Below are positions 1 through 8,186 of a stretch of 64,000 nucleotides of DNA, piece by piece (position 1 is the stretch's first letter; the number at the start of each line of letters is the position of its first letter). The notes beneath the pieces are model-generated. The model had not been told where the DNA came from and did not search any database. It saw only the letters and a program-made list of their open reading frames with translations. A program made the position numbers and the translations under genes. The stretch spans positions 1-64,000 of the forward strand of contig JAERMQ010000011.1 in the NCBI GenBank assembly GCA_016844745.1, written 5' to 3'. Source of the stretch: Ignavibacteria bacterium. Lineage in GTDB: Bacteria; Bacteroidota; Ignavibacteria; Kapaibacteriales; UBA2268.

Positions 1-2
1 TT

Positions 3-929
3 AAATTAACTATTATTTATTGGAAGCTATATTTAACCACAGATTATGGTAAAAGTTGGGTTGGAAATATATATTCTTTGAATTGCGGTACCATTTCATC
101 AATAATAAAAACAGATGAATACATTTATCTCGGCACCGATTTTGGGTTTATTCATTCATCCGATAATGGAAATAATTGGACAAGTTCAAAAAATCAAGGA
201 TTAATAAATAGAGCAATAAAAATATTAGTGAAAAATAATAATGATTTTATAGCGGGAACATATAGTGGTATATTTTTATCAACTGATAACGGTGATAATT
301 GGCTTTCAAAAAACATCGGTCTTGGAAGTGTAAGGATTAATACCATAGTAATAAATGTCAAAAAAATGTTTGTTGGAACAGCCAGTGGCGTTCATTTATC
401 AACGGATTATGGACAAAGTTGGACAGAAAAAAATACCGGTCTAACGGATTTAACGGTTCTATCATTAGCAATCAAAGATAATTATATTTTTGCCGGTACT
501 GACAGTTCCGGTGTGTTTCTCTCGACAAATAACGGTGATAGCTGGATTCAAATTAAAGATGGATTAACTAATTTGACTGTAAATTATTTATCTATGAATA
601 ATAAAACAATTATTGCGGCTACTGAAGCAGGATTATTTAGTTCATCATTAAGTAATTTCGGAATAAATTATATACCTGAACAAAAATCATTAATAAATGA
701 TATTTCAATTTCACCAAATCCAGTAACTGACTTCATTTATATTGATTTAGGAGATAATTTAAAAGAATGGCAACTTGGAAATATTCAAATTTATAATGTA
801 CTTGGCGAATTGGTAATGACATCTAATTTAGATGAAAATAAATCTTTGCGGCTTGATGTTTCAATTCTTTCTTCCGGTATTTATTTTATAAAAATAGGGA
901 AGGTTACAAAAATGTTTTTGAAGGAATGA
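3..929 (+). CDS. T9SS cargo with BNR/sortilin-like repeats, 5' end outside window
   Basis: The reading frame is open from base 3, so the true start lies before the window; the first in-window start-like codon (TTG at 78) is not a real start because the upstream codons still encode the repeat motif (TTDYGKSW). The protein is a run of roughly 40-residue repeats, each with a ss.DnG.nW Asp-box signature, as in beta-propeller BNR/sortilin folds. The last ~75 residues (SPNPVTDFIYID ... YNVLGE ... SGIYFIKI) form a T9SS type A sorting domain, so the product is probably secreted to the cell surface. It is a close relative of the complete gene at 25406-27451. Its ligand is unknown. Confidence 0.85.
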   Translation, partial: KLTIIYWKLYLTTDYGKSWVGNIYSLNCGTISSIIKTDEYIYLGTDFGFIHSSDNGNNWTSSKNQGLINRAIKILVKNNNDFIAGTYSGIFLSTDNGDNWLSKNIGLGSVRINTIVINVKKMFVGTASGVHLSTDYGQSWTEKNTGLTDLTVLSLAIKDNYIFAGTDSSGVFLSTNNGDSWIQIKDGLTNLTVNYLSMNNKTIIAATEAGLFSSSLSNFGINYIPEQKSLINDISISPNPVTDFIYIDLGDNLKEWQLGNIQIYNVLGELVMTSNLDENKSLRLDVSILSSGIYFIKIGKVTKMFLKE

Positions 930-1078
930 AACATAAGTCAACTCAACTAACAAAATATTCAAATCCAAAGTACAACTTTGGAATTAGTCTTTTAAGGATT
1001 TTTGAACAGCAGCTTGCTGCGGCTTAAAAAATAAATCCGGTTCATTTCCGTTTCTATTTTTTTTAACTGGATAAATAT

Positions 1079-1384
1079 ATGAACAAAAAGATTACTGAAA
1101 ATATTGAAGAACTTAAAAGGCTTTGTAACGAATATAAAGTAGTTTCAATGTATGCTTTTGGTTCTGTTTGTACTGAATATTTCACCGGGAAAAGTGATAT
1201 TGATTTCTTGATTACCTTCGGTGATTTAACTTACGAGCAATATGCAGATAATTATTTTGAATTACATTATAAACTTCAGGAATTATTCAATAGGAAAATA
1301 GATTTACTAACCGAAAAATCACTTTCTAATCCATATTTTATAAAAGGAATGGAACAGACCAAGGAATTAATTTATGCAGCTTGA
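1079..1384 (+). CDS. MNT-type minimal nucleotidyltransferase
   Basis: A 101-residue protein of the minimal nucleotidyltransferase (DNA polymerase beta-like) fold. The GS motif is at residues 28-29, followed by SDID with Asp40 and Asp42, and a third acidic candidate at Asp74 (KIDLL), so the metal-binding triad looks complete. MntA proteins of this size normally act as antitoxins that adenylylate a HEPN RNase encoded next door. No HEPN gene follows here; instead an unknown gene (1425) and a PIN-domain gene (2120) come next on the same strand. Function with that pair is inference. Confidence 0.8.
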   Translation: MNKKITENIEELKRLCNEYKVVSMYAFGSVCTEYFTGKSDIDFLITFGDLTYEQYADNYFELHYKLQELFNRKIDLLTEKSLSNPYFIKGMEQTKELIYAA

Positions 1385-1424
1385 AATTAGAAAATATTTA
1401 ATATTATAAAAGGATGTTTCAAAA

Positions 1425-2099
1425 ATGATTGCAGTTAAAAATACAAGAAAAGCATCATCAAAAATAGTCAGAGCTTGGTTCGATACTGTTCTCAATCGGA
1501 TAACAAGCGGTTTATCGTTGGTTCTATACTATTTAAGTAAAGATGATTATACTTGGAGTTGCACTTATCAAAATTTTATCGAATTTAAGACTTTAGGGGA
1601 ATATTATGATTTTAAGTTTCAAGCTAATTTTGAACAATTAGTCCATACGGAATATAGAGAACTTTTAGATTTAAATATTGAGTATGACGAAAAGAGAAAA
1701 AAATTCAACGATGCATGTATCGAATTATTCCAACAATTAATTTCATCAAAAGATTTACAAAAACTGTTAGTTGAAAATATTAACAAATATGAAAATTTAT
1801 TAGAAATCTCAAAAGTCGATGCAGAATATTTTAAAAGATCTAATTCAATCAATTGGTTAGTTGAATACATGATAAACAATAAAAATGTTTTACCGGATAA
1901 CAATATTTTTAGAATTTTATGGAACAATGAAAAAGAGGATTTTTATAAGATATTGAAAATTGATGGAATAAATCAAGCAAACTTGGAAGTTAAAGAAAAT
2001 CGAAGATTATTTGAGGAGATTACAATTAAAACTTTGAATTCCATCAAGGAAAATTGTTATAATTTATCATTAAAGTATGGCGAGCCAATAGTAATTTGA
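1425..2099 (+). CDS. hypothetical protein between MNT and PIN genes
   Basis: A 224-residue, mostly alpha-helical, charged soluble protein without a signal peptide. I do not recognise a family. The ATG is preceded by AAGGA at a suitable distance. It starts 40 nt after the MNT gene and its stop codon lies about 20 nt before the most likely ATG of the PIN gene, with the two possibly overlapping if the PIN gene starts at TTG 2096. The tight packing suggests the three genes are one transcript. It may be the antitoxin or a scaffold of the PIN protein, but nothing in the sequence proves this. Confidence 0.6.
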   Translation: MIAVKNTRKASSKIVRAWFDTVLNRITSGLSLVLYYLSKDDYTWSCTYQNFIEFKTLGEYYDFKFQANFEQLVHTEYRELLDLNIEYDEKRKKFNDACIELFQQLISSKDLQKLLVENINKYENLLEISKVDAEYFKRSNSINWLVEYMINNKNVLPDNNIFRILWNNEKEDFYKILKIDGINQANLEVKENRRLFEEITIKTLNSIKENCYNLSLKYGEPIVI

Positions 2100-2119
2100 A
2101 TTATAATAATCATACAAAA

Positions 2120-2641
2120 ATGAATTTATTCAATCTTAGAAAAGCTGTAATCGATACATCTGTTTTATTAGATGCTTTGTTGATTAGCTATTATAATTTA
2201 AAAGAAGGTCACGATTCAATTATACAATATGTAAAACAACTCTATTTGGGAAAAGAAATTTTTCTGAAGAATTATACTGAATTTTTAGAAGGTATTGAAT
2301 GTTTCATTACAACTTCTCATGCGATTGGAGAATTGCAAGGTTTATTCTCAACTCGCATTGGAATTGAAGGAGATTTAAAGCGTAACTTTTGGGAGAAATC
2401 GGTATCCTATTTGAAAACAAAAAAGATTAATGAACTGTTAATTGAACTTGCTCTTATTTCAGAGAATAAAACATATATAAAATTTATATTTGATATTGGT
2501 TATATTGATACGGGATTAATCGAATTAGCCAAAAAAGAAAATCTTCCAATTATAACTGATGATGTAAGAACTTTATCTAATTTTGCTTATGGTCAAGCAA
2601 TTGAATTATTTGTACCGGAACAGTTTTTAAATTACCGGTAA
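2120..2641 (+). CDS. PIN-domain protein, probable RNase
   Basis: A 173-residue protein with the acidic residues expected of a PIN nuclease: Asp12 in AVIDTSVLLDAL, Glu71 in SHAIGEL, Asp130 in YIDTG, and Asp147/148 in IITDDVRTL. PIN proteins are Mg2+-dependent RNases, often the toxin of type II toxin-antitoxin pairs. I chose ATG 2120, because the TTG at 2096 adds only eight residues that lack family features, although that TTG overlaps the stop of the preceding gene and could be used. No VapB-like DNA-binding antitoxin is adjacent; the upstream 1425 gene would have to fill that role. Confidence 0.72.
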   Translation: MNLFNLRKAVIDTSVLLDALLISYYNLKEGHDSIIQYVKQLYLGKEIFLKNYTEFLEGIECFITTSHAIGELQGLFSTRIGIEGDLKRNFWEKSVSYLKTKKINELLIELALISENKTYIKFIFDIGYIDTGLIELAKKENLPIITDDVRTLSNFAYGQAIELFVPEQFLNYR

Positions 2642-2695
2642 AGTATTTATTCTATTAGGTTAAAACATAAATTAAGATTAAATTTTTTTTGAAAT

Positions 2696-4789
2696 ATGAA
2701 ATATAAACTCGGCATCGATGTCGGCGGTACTTTCACCGACTTCATTCTTATCTCCGACACAGGAAATACCTGCGTCCATAAAACTCTTTCAACTCCGGAC
2801 GACCCGTCAATAGGTGTGCTGCTCGGAATTTCGGAAATTGCCGGACTGGTTGGAACCGACCTTTCCAACTTAATAGCGGATATTGAAACCATAGTCCACG
2901 GCACAACTGTTGCTACCAATGCTCTGCTCACTCAGCGCGGCGCTAAAACTGCATTGCTCACAACAAAAGGATTCCGCGATGCCCTCGAAATGCGGCGCGG
3001 TATCCGGGAAGAGCATTACAACAATCATTACCAGAACGTGAAGCCCATCGTTCCCCGGTATCTGCGTCTGCCGGTTGACGAGCGCATTTCGACTGAAGGC
3101 AAGGTGATGAAAGCATTGGAAGAGAAAGAACTGGATAGTGCAATTGAAAAAATCCGCGCTGAGAATGTCGAAGCCGTTGCCATCTGCTTTATGAATTCAT
3201 ACTGCAACAGGGAAAATGAGGAGAAAGCACTCCGTTACTGCCGGGCTAATCTTCCCGGACTTTTTATTACAGCATCCTATGAGGTTCTGCCTTCGATTCG
3301 ATTTTATGAGCGCGTTAGCACAACAGTTGTTAATGCTTATATCGGACCTGTCGTTGCTAATTATTTGGATAATCTTACATCGAAATTGGATTCTATAAAT
3401 TTCCACGGTAAGCTTCTAATTATCCAATCAAATGGCGGGCTTGTTGCACCGGATATAGTGCGGAAATCGCCTGCCGTTACTGTTCTATCAGGACCTGCAG
3501 CAGCGCCCACAGCCGGAGTATTCTATGCCAATCTGTTAGGTAAGAGCAATTGCATTACTGTTGACATGGGCGGTACGAGCTTCGATGCAGCGCTTGTAGT
3601 CAATAATCAATGCCTGACCAGCACCGAAGGCGAAATCAACCGGCAGAAAATTGCGCTGCCCTCCCTCGATATTGTAACGATTGGAGCGGGAGGTGGTTCG
3701 ATTGGCTGGACTGACACCGGAGGATTGCTGCAGATGGGACCGCAGAGTGCAGGAGCCAAACCAGGTCCGATATGCTACGACATGGGCGGTGAGCTGCCTG
3801 CCTGCACCGATGCCAATCTGGTATTGGGCTATTTGAATCCGGATTACTTCGCCGGCGGAAAATTGAAATTGAATTACGAAAAGACATATAAACTCTTAGA
3901 AGAAGGTCTGGCTGCCCGTTTGGGACTTTCGGCAATCGAAACGGCTGCAGGAATGTACCGGATAATAAATTCGAATATGGCTCAGGGTGTTCGCCAGGTA
4001 TCAATCGAGAAGGGACACGACCCGCGCGAATTCCTTTTTATCGTGGCTGGCGGCGCTGGCGCTATTCATGCCGGCGAAATCTGCAAGGAGCTCGAAATCC
4101 CTATGTTCATGGTTCCCAATTATGCTTCGGTATTTTGTGCTGCGGGTATGCTATTGGGCGATTTGAAGCATGATTATGTGCTATCGTTTCTGTCATCATT
4201 CAAGAATCTGCAACGCAATCACCTACTTGAGCTTTACTCCGGTATGCGTGAGAAAGGCTTGAATACGCTTATATCAGAGGGTGTCAAGGAGGAAAAAATC
4301 GAGTTCCATCCGGTGCTGGACTTGCGTTATATCGGGCAGTATCACGAGGTGCAACTCAGCGTGCCATGGGAGGATGTATTGCAATGCAACTTAAACAGTA
4401 TATCGGATGCATTCCACGAGGAGCATAATCGTTTGTTCGGGTATTCGCTCCGGGAGGGCGCCGAAATAGAGATTATCAATATACGCCTGCGTTGCATTGG
4501 GAAAATCGACCGACCGAAGTTAGTATCCAGTGGGAGTGAATCAATACCAATCGAGCAGGCGCTCAAAGGGCGGCGGAATGTCTTTATGCCGGAGACGAAT
4601 TTGATGACGGAAGTGCCGGTTTATGACGGGGATGCTGCAATTGGCGGCTGCAAGATTGCAGGTCCTGCGCTCATCGAGAAGAGCAATACATCGATTTTCA
4701 TTTCATCGAGTTACGACTGCATTGTGGATGAATACTGTTCCTTTATTGTGTATAGCAAGGAGGCGTATCCTGAGGGGTACTATTTTTAA
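2696..4789 (+). CDS. hyuA: hydantoinase/oxoprolinase subunit A (HyuA family)
   Basis: A 697-residue, full-length HyuA-type protein. The N-terminus has the ASKHA-fold phosphate loop GIDVGGTFTDF (residues 6-16), the middle VHGTTVATNAL and the second nucleotide-binding motif VDMGGTSFD, then IVTIGAGGGSIGW; all are hallmarks of ATP-dependent hydantoinases, 5-oxoprolinases and acetone/acetophenone carboxylase subunits. It should work with a HyuB subunit, encoded 43 kb away (47574-49250) rather than next door. The substrate cannot be told from sequence. Its 3' end (4717-4766) is duplicated exactly after the next gene. G+C is higher than in the preceding cassette. Confidence 0.9.
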   Translation: MKYKLGIDVGGTFTDFILISDTGNTCVHKTLSTPDDPSIGVLLGISEIAGLVGTDLSNLIADIETIVHGTTVATNALLTQRGAKTALLTTKGFRDALEMRRGIREEHYNNHYQNVKPIVPRYLRLPVDERISTEGKVMKALEEKELDSAIEKIRAENVEAVAICFMNSYCNRENEEKALRYCRANLPGLFITASYEVLPSIRFYERVSTTVVNAYIGPVVANYLDNLTSKLDSINFHGKLLIIQSNGGLVAPDIVRKSPAVTVLSGPAAAPTAGVFYANLLGKSNCITVDMGGTSFDAALVVNNQCLTSTEGEINRQKIALPSLDIVTIGAGGGSIGWTDTGGLLQMGPQSAGAKPGPICYDMGGELPACTDANLVLGYLNPDYFAGGKLKLNYEKTYKLLEEGLAARLGLSAIETAAGMYRIINSNMAQGVRQVSIEKGHDPREFLFIVAGGAGAIHAGEICKELEIPMFMVPNYASVFCAAGMLLGDLKHDYVLSFLSSFKNLQRNHLLELYSGMREKGLNTLISEGVKEEKIEFHPVLDLRYIGQYHEVQLSVPWEDVLQCNLNSISDAFHEEHNRLFGYSLREGAEIEIINIRLRCIGKIDRPKLVSSGSESIPIEQALKGRRNVFMPETNLMTEVPVYDGDAAIGGCKIAGPALIEKSNTSIFISSSYDCIVDEYCSFIVYSKEAYPEGYYF
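4717..4766 (+). repeat. 50-bp direct repeat, copy 1 (3' end of hyuA)
   Basis: Bases 4717-4766 near the hyuA stop codon are identical to 5155-5204. The copies flank a 388-bp segment that carries the end of hyuA and the small gene 4872-5105. Confidence 0.95.
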
Positions 4790-4871
4790 TTATGAATTTT
4801 GAATTATAAGTTCTCGTCCGGTCAAGTAGTTCATTTTGATTGGAGGTAAACAAATAAAGAAAGAATACAGT

Positions 4872-5105
4872 ATGAAGAATTCATCTAAAAAAATTGCAAA
4901 TGAAGATGATATGCGGGCAGAATATGATTTTGCAGATTCGAAGCCAAATAAATATGCAGCAATTTTAAAGAGACAAGAGCGTCAAATCACCCTTGAGCCT
5001 GATGTATTCAAAGTGTTTAATACTTCTGAACAGGTAAACAATGTTCTTAGGGCTTTTATCAATGCTATACCTAAAGCAAGAAGAAGAACAGCGCGTACAG
5101 TTTAA
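4872..5105 (+). CDS. small EYDF-family protein (antitoxin-like)
   Basis: A 77-residue protein (from ATG 4872, preferred over ATT 4836 because the family motif follows it closely). It has the signature MRAEYDF...NKYAA, then LEPDVFKVF and a C-terminal helix VNNVLRAFINAIPKARRR. Two paralogues in this window share these blocks (55641-55859 and 62958-63257). Proteins beginning with an EYDFSxGVRGKY block are common small genes beside putative toxins in many bacteria; I regard an antitoxin role as plausible, not shown. No partner gene is adjacent here. It lies between the two copies of a 50-bp repeat. Confidence 0.65.
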   Translation: MKNSSKKIANEDDMRAEYDFADSKPNKYAAILKRQERQITLEPDVFKVFNTSEQVNNVLRAFINAIPKARRRTARTV

Positions 5106-5154
5106 TGTGGAAAAATGTTCCACACGCACCGGGAAGTAACGGTGGAAGCTTCAT

Positions 5155-5204
5155 CTGCATTGTGGATGAATACTGTTCCTTTATTGTGTATAGCAAGGAG
5201 GCGT
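5155..5204 (+). repeat. 50-bp direct repeat, copy 2
   Basis: Exact copy of hyuA bases 4717-4766, without coding function here. It marks the right border of the segment holding gene 4872-5105. Confidence 0.95.
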
Positions 5205-5505
5205 TTCCAGATTGATGGAGAGGAAAAGGGATGTTATAAGTAAAGACCCTCCCTTCTAGAATTATTCTTAACGCTGAAGCAATGCTAAGTTGATGAAAGT
5301 ATGTATACAAGAAAACCTTGTTTTATTTTTAAGATATTGTTGTAAATGACAACTATTTACCGTAGCTGGGATAATTAAACTAATTTTTGAAATTGCGACA
5401 TTAATATCATCTTTCATTTGGTAATAACCGATAATTTTTGTAAAATGCTTTTTGGTAGCAAAAATTATTTTTTATGAAAAGAAGATTTATGAAGAATTTT
5501 ATGGT
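5205..5505. other. gene-free stretch before the ISL3 remnant
   Basis: No convincing ORF. It probably contains the left end of the ISL3-like element, but I could not identify a terminal inverted repeat or target duplication. Confidence 0.5.
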
Positions 5506-6668
5506 TCATCCTGTTAATGCATACTTAGTTTTATGTAAAGCATAAATTTTTAATTTGAAAAAATCCTTATCTCTATAACCATAAGCCTGTCTTTTCATTA
5601 CTTTTATTTTATTATTAAATCCTTCCAATGGACCTGTACTTAATTTGTAATCGTACCAATTGAATATTCCACTTCTATGGGCAAGCAAGGATTTAGCGAA
5701 TTTTTGTATATCCCTTATTCCCGAACCTAACGCTGTTGCTACCCAATTCCCAAAGAATTTCTCACATTCTTCTTTACTTCTTTGCTGCCATATTAATTTT
5801 AATTCCTCTTTTAAATAATAGGCTACTGATAATGACTGATTTACTTGCAATGCTTCTTCAAGTTTTTTTTTGGCTCCTACTTCATCTTCTATTGTATCCT
5901 GATTCTTTAACAAAAGCCAACGTGTCCCTTTTAATAGTTTTTTTTACCTGCATCGGTCTCAAAATTATACAAATCTCGCCTTAATTCTGATAAAGTTTCG
6001 TTATACATTTTTATTATATGAAAGTGGTCAAATACTATTTTTGATGACTGTAAATTTTTTGTTACTGCCTCTATATATGCCGGTGACATGTCTATTGCTA
6101 CTGATTCTATCTTTGCTCCCGAACGCTTTAAACGCTTCCAAAATGGCTGTAAACTTTCGGCATGCTTACCATCTCCAACAAATACTATTGCTCCGGTTTC
6201 CAAATCCATTACTACCGTTAAATATTTATGCCCTTTTTCTATAGCTATCTCATCTATTGCTATGCTTCTGACTTTCTTTAAATCAGGACTCCCGTAATGT
6301 TTTTCCAAATATTGTTTCTGTATCCCCTTTACCATATCCCAGCCTACTCCTACCGTTTCAGATACATCCTGGATTGTCATCATCTTCGATAAATCCAATA
6401 CATAGCGCTGAAACCCTCTGGTATAACTCTTCTTATAATCAGCATATTTTATTGCTTCCTGCCTTATTAATCCACAATCTTTACATTCTAATCTTTGTAT
6501 CTTTGCTTTAAAGTATATTTGTTTTCTTCCTATTGGTTGGGCTTTAAATATCCTCTCTTTAAAACCTCTGTTCCTTACATGATAGCTATTACAATTTGAA
6601 CATCTCAGTTCTTCAGGTTATGTTTGAATGCCGAATATTATTTTACCCCCTTCAAATTCTGTCTTCAT
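5506..6668 (-). pseudogene. ISL3-family transposase, broken by a stop and a frameshift
   Basis: Reading the minus strand from ATG 6668, the product has the zinc-finger pairs CSNC and CKDC, the SYTRGF helix, and the DDE-domain blocks SIAIDEIA, AIDMSPAY, FDHFHIIK and TGPLEGFNNKIK. It therefore covers a whole ISL3 (DDE/RNase H) transposase. Two lesions break it: a TAA at about codon 17 (near 6618) and a frame change at an eight-A run (5937-5945), after which translation resumes in the -1 frame as LLKGTRWLLLKN. The A8 run could permit slippage, so the second lesion need not be fatal. The element has displaced the 5' end of the gene at 6733. Confidence 0.85.
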
Positions 6669-6732
6669 ACATTGTTGATGTACTAAGCCAAATCCGTGAT
6701 ATAGTAAACTTGTTGACATATGTTCTCATCTT

Positions 6733-7929
6733 TTGTTTAACTTTTATATCACAAAATTATGCTTTTTTTTATATTCCTGTATTCATATTACGGATGAACC
6801 ATTAATAAATAATATGAATGATACAGTTACTGCATTATCATTTTCAAAAGATAAAATTAAAGTAGCTTACGGTAAATTAAATTGGGATGTTTGCATTAGA
6901 AATGTTTTTGATTCTTACTGTAGTACAACTTGCAGACCAATACCAAACAGCCCTGAAGATTATAATGGTACCCAAGACCAAATTAATAAAAAAATATATT
7001 TCCTTTCAAATAATGATTCTATTTTAATTTATTCAGAATATAATTATGTATTTGTAAAATATAATGAAACATTGGAAATTGGTGCTAGTTTTGCTAATAC
7101 TATTTGTATGTATGATTTTAAAAATAAAATTTTTGTAAATTATATTCAATCAAGTTCAGGTTCATCATACTTTGATGTATATGGTTTAATATATTCCTAT
7201 ATCGGTAATAATTTTGCATATATTTTTTCAGATACAAATATATCAATCATAAAATATTTAGTTGATTATTTTACTACTAAATATATTAATAGTAAAGCAA
7301 AGATGATTTCTATAGCATTTGAACCTATCAGAACTGGTTTATATATCGGAATGTCCAATGGTATGCTGCTCAGAAAGAAATTGGACGATTTAAATAAGAC
7401 GGATACAATTTTTACCGGTAAAATAAATTTCGAAAATATGATAATTTCACCAAATGGAAGACAAATTTTTACTTACCATTCAGATAGTACAATTGATATT
7501 TTTGATTTAGTGCTGGGTATATTTGTTGACCACGCCAAGCTTCCTTCCGCAATTACAGCCCTTGCTGTTTCTCCCGATGGAATGAATTTCGCTACCGGTT
7601 GTGCCGATGGCAGCGTCTGGGTGTGGAAATCCGATAATTTGACTGATGTTGATTACACTACTAAGCCTGAAAATATAGAACCATTCGTTTATCCCAATCC
7701 ATTTGTCGGCACTACAAATATCAGGTATTTCCTTTCAAATACGTCATTAGTAAAATTAATTACTTTTGATGCCTTAGGCAACGAAGTTGCAGAAATTGTA
7801 AATTCAGTGCAGGAAGCCGGCGAACATATTGCAGAATTTGATGCAGCCGGATTGGCGCCGGGATTATATTTTTATAAATTGCAGGCAGGGGACAGGGTAT
7901 TTGCAGGCAAGCTGGTTTCGGTGAAATAG
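6733..7929 (+). CDS. WD40-like T9SS cargo, 5' end lost at the IS junction
   Basis: The C-terminal ~85 residues (VYPNPFVGTTNIRYFL ... GLYFYKLQAG) are a T9SS type A sorting domain, and the preceding region has WD-like repeats (SPNGRQIFTYHSDSTIDIFD; SPDGMNFATGCADGSVWVW). The protein should be secreted, yet no signal peptide is present: the frame runs back into sequence next to the ISL3 element without a good start. The listed start (TTG 6733) is arbitrary; ATG 6814 also fits. I read this as a gene truncated at its 5' end by the IS insertion, so it is probably not exported, and may not be expressed. Confidence 0.7.
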   Translation: MFNFYITKLCFFLYSCIHITDEPLINNMNDTVTALSFSKDKIKVAYGKLNWDVCIRNVFDSYCSTTCRPIPNSPEDYNGTQDQINKKIYFLSNNDSILIYSEYNYVFVKYNETLEIGASFANTICMYDFKNKIFVNYIQSSSGSSYFDVYGLIYSYIGNNFAYIFSDTNISIIKYLVDYFTTKYINSKAKMISIAFEPIRTGLYIGMSNGMLLRKKLDDLNKTDTIFTGKINFENMIISPNGRQIFTYHSDSTIDIFDLVLGIFVDHAKLPSAITALAVSPDGMNFATGCADGSVWVWKSDNLTDVDYTTKPENIEPFVYPNPFVGTTNIRYFLSNTSLVKLITFDALGNEVAEIVNSVQEAGEHIAEFDAAGLAPGLYFYKLQAGDRVFAGKLVSVK

Positions 7930-7950
7930 GCTCATAGATGTTAGCAAACC

Positions 7951-7978
7951 GTAGAGACGTTGCATGCAACGTCTTTAC
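7951..7978. repeat. 28-bp palindromic element, intergenic copy
   Basis: Near-perfect palindrome centred on TTGCATGCAA, 21 bp after the preceding stop codon. An identical 28-bp copy lies inside the oxidoreductase gene at 8821-8848. Confidence 0.9.
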
Positions 7979-8068
7979 TAATCTTATACTAAATACCTAC
8001 TGCCTAAACGCCTATAGTCTAATTACTTTTCCTACACTCAGTAGTTCCTTCTGATTGATGGAAAAAGG

Positions 8069-8091
8069 CAGTCAGAAGTTCCTTCTGACTA
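8069..8091. repeat. palindromic repeat GTCAGAAG...CTTCTGAC, copy 1
   Basis: Perfect 9-bp inverted arms (AGTCAGAAG/CTTCTGACT) around TTC. The same 23 bp occur at 62610-62632. A partial, degenerate copy lies just upstream near 8041. Confidence 0.85.
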
Positions 8092-8186
8092 TAGGAAAAG
8101 TTGTTAAAAGCACGGTGCTATTATAACTCATAATTCACATTTCATTTTTTTTTCATTTACCATTAACCATTAACCATTAAAAAAGC

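Noticed and set aside
3636-4004. Minus-strand ORF within hyuA
   Set aside because: Antisense of a conserved gene with clear HyuA motifs.
7930-8186. Riboswitch before the oxidoreductase
   Set aside because: The region lies behind the stop codon of the minus-strand gene and only holds short palindromes.
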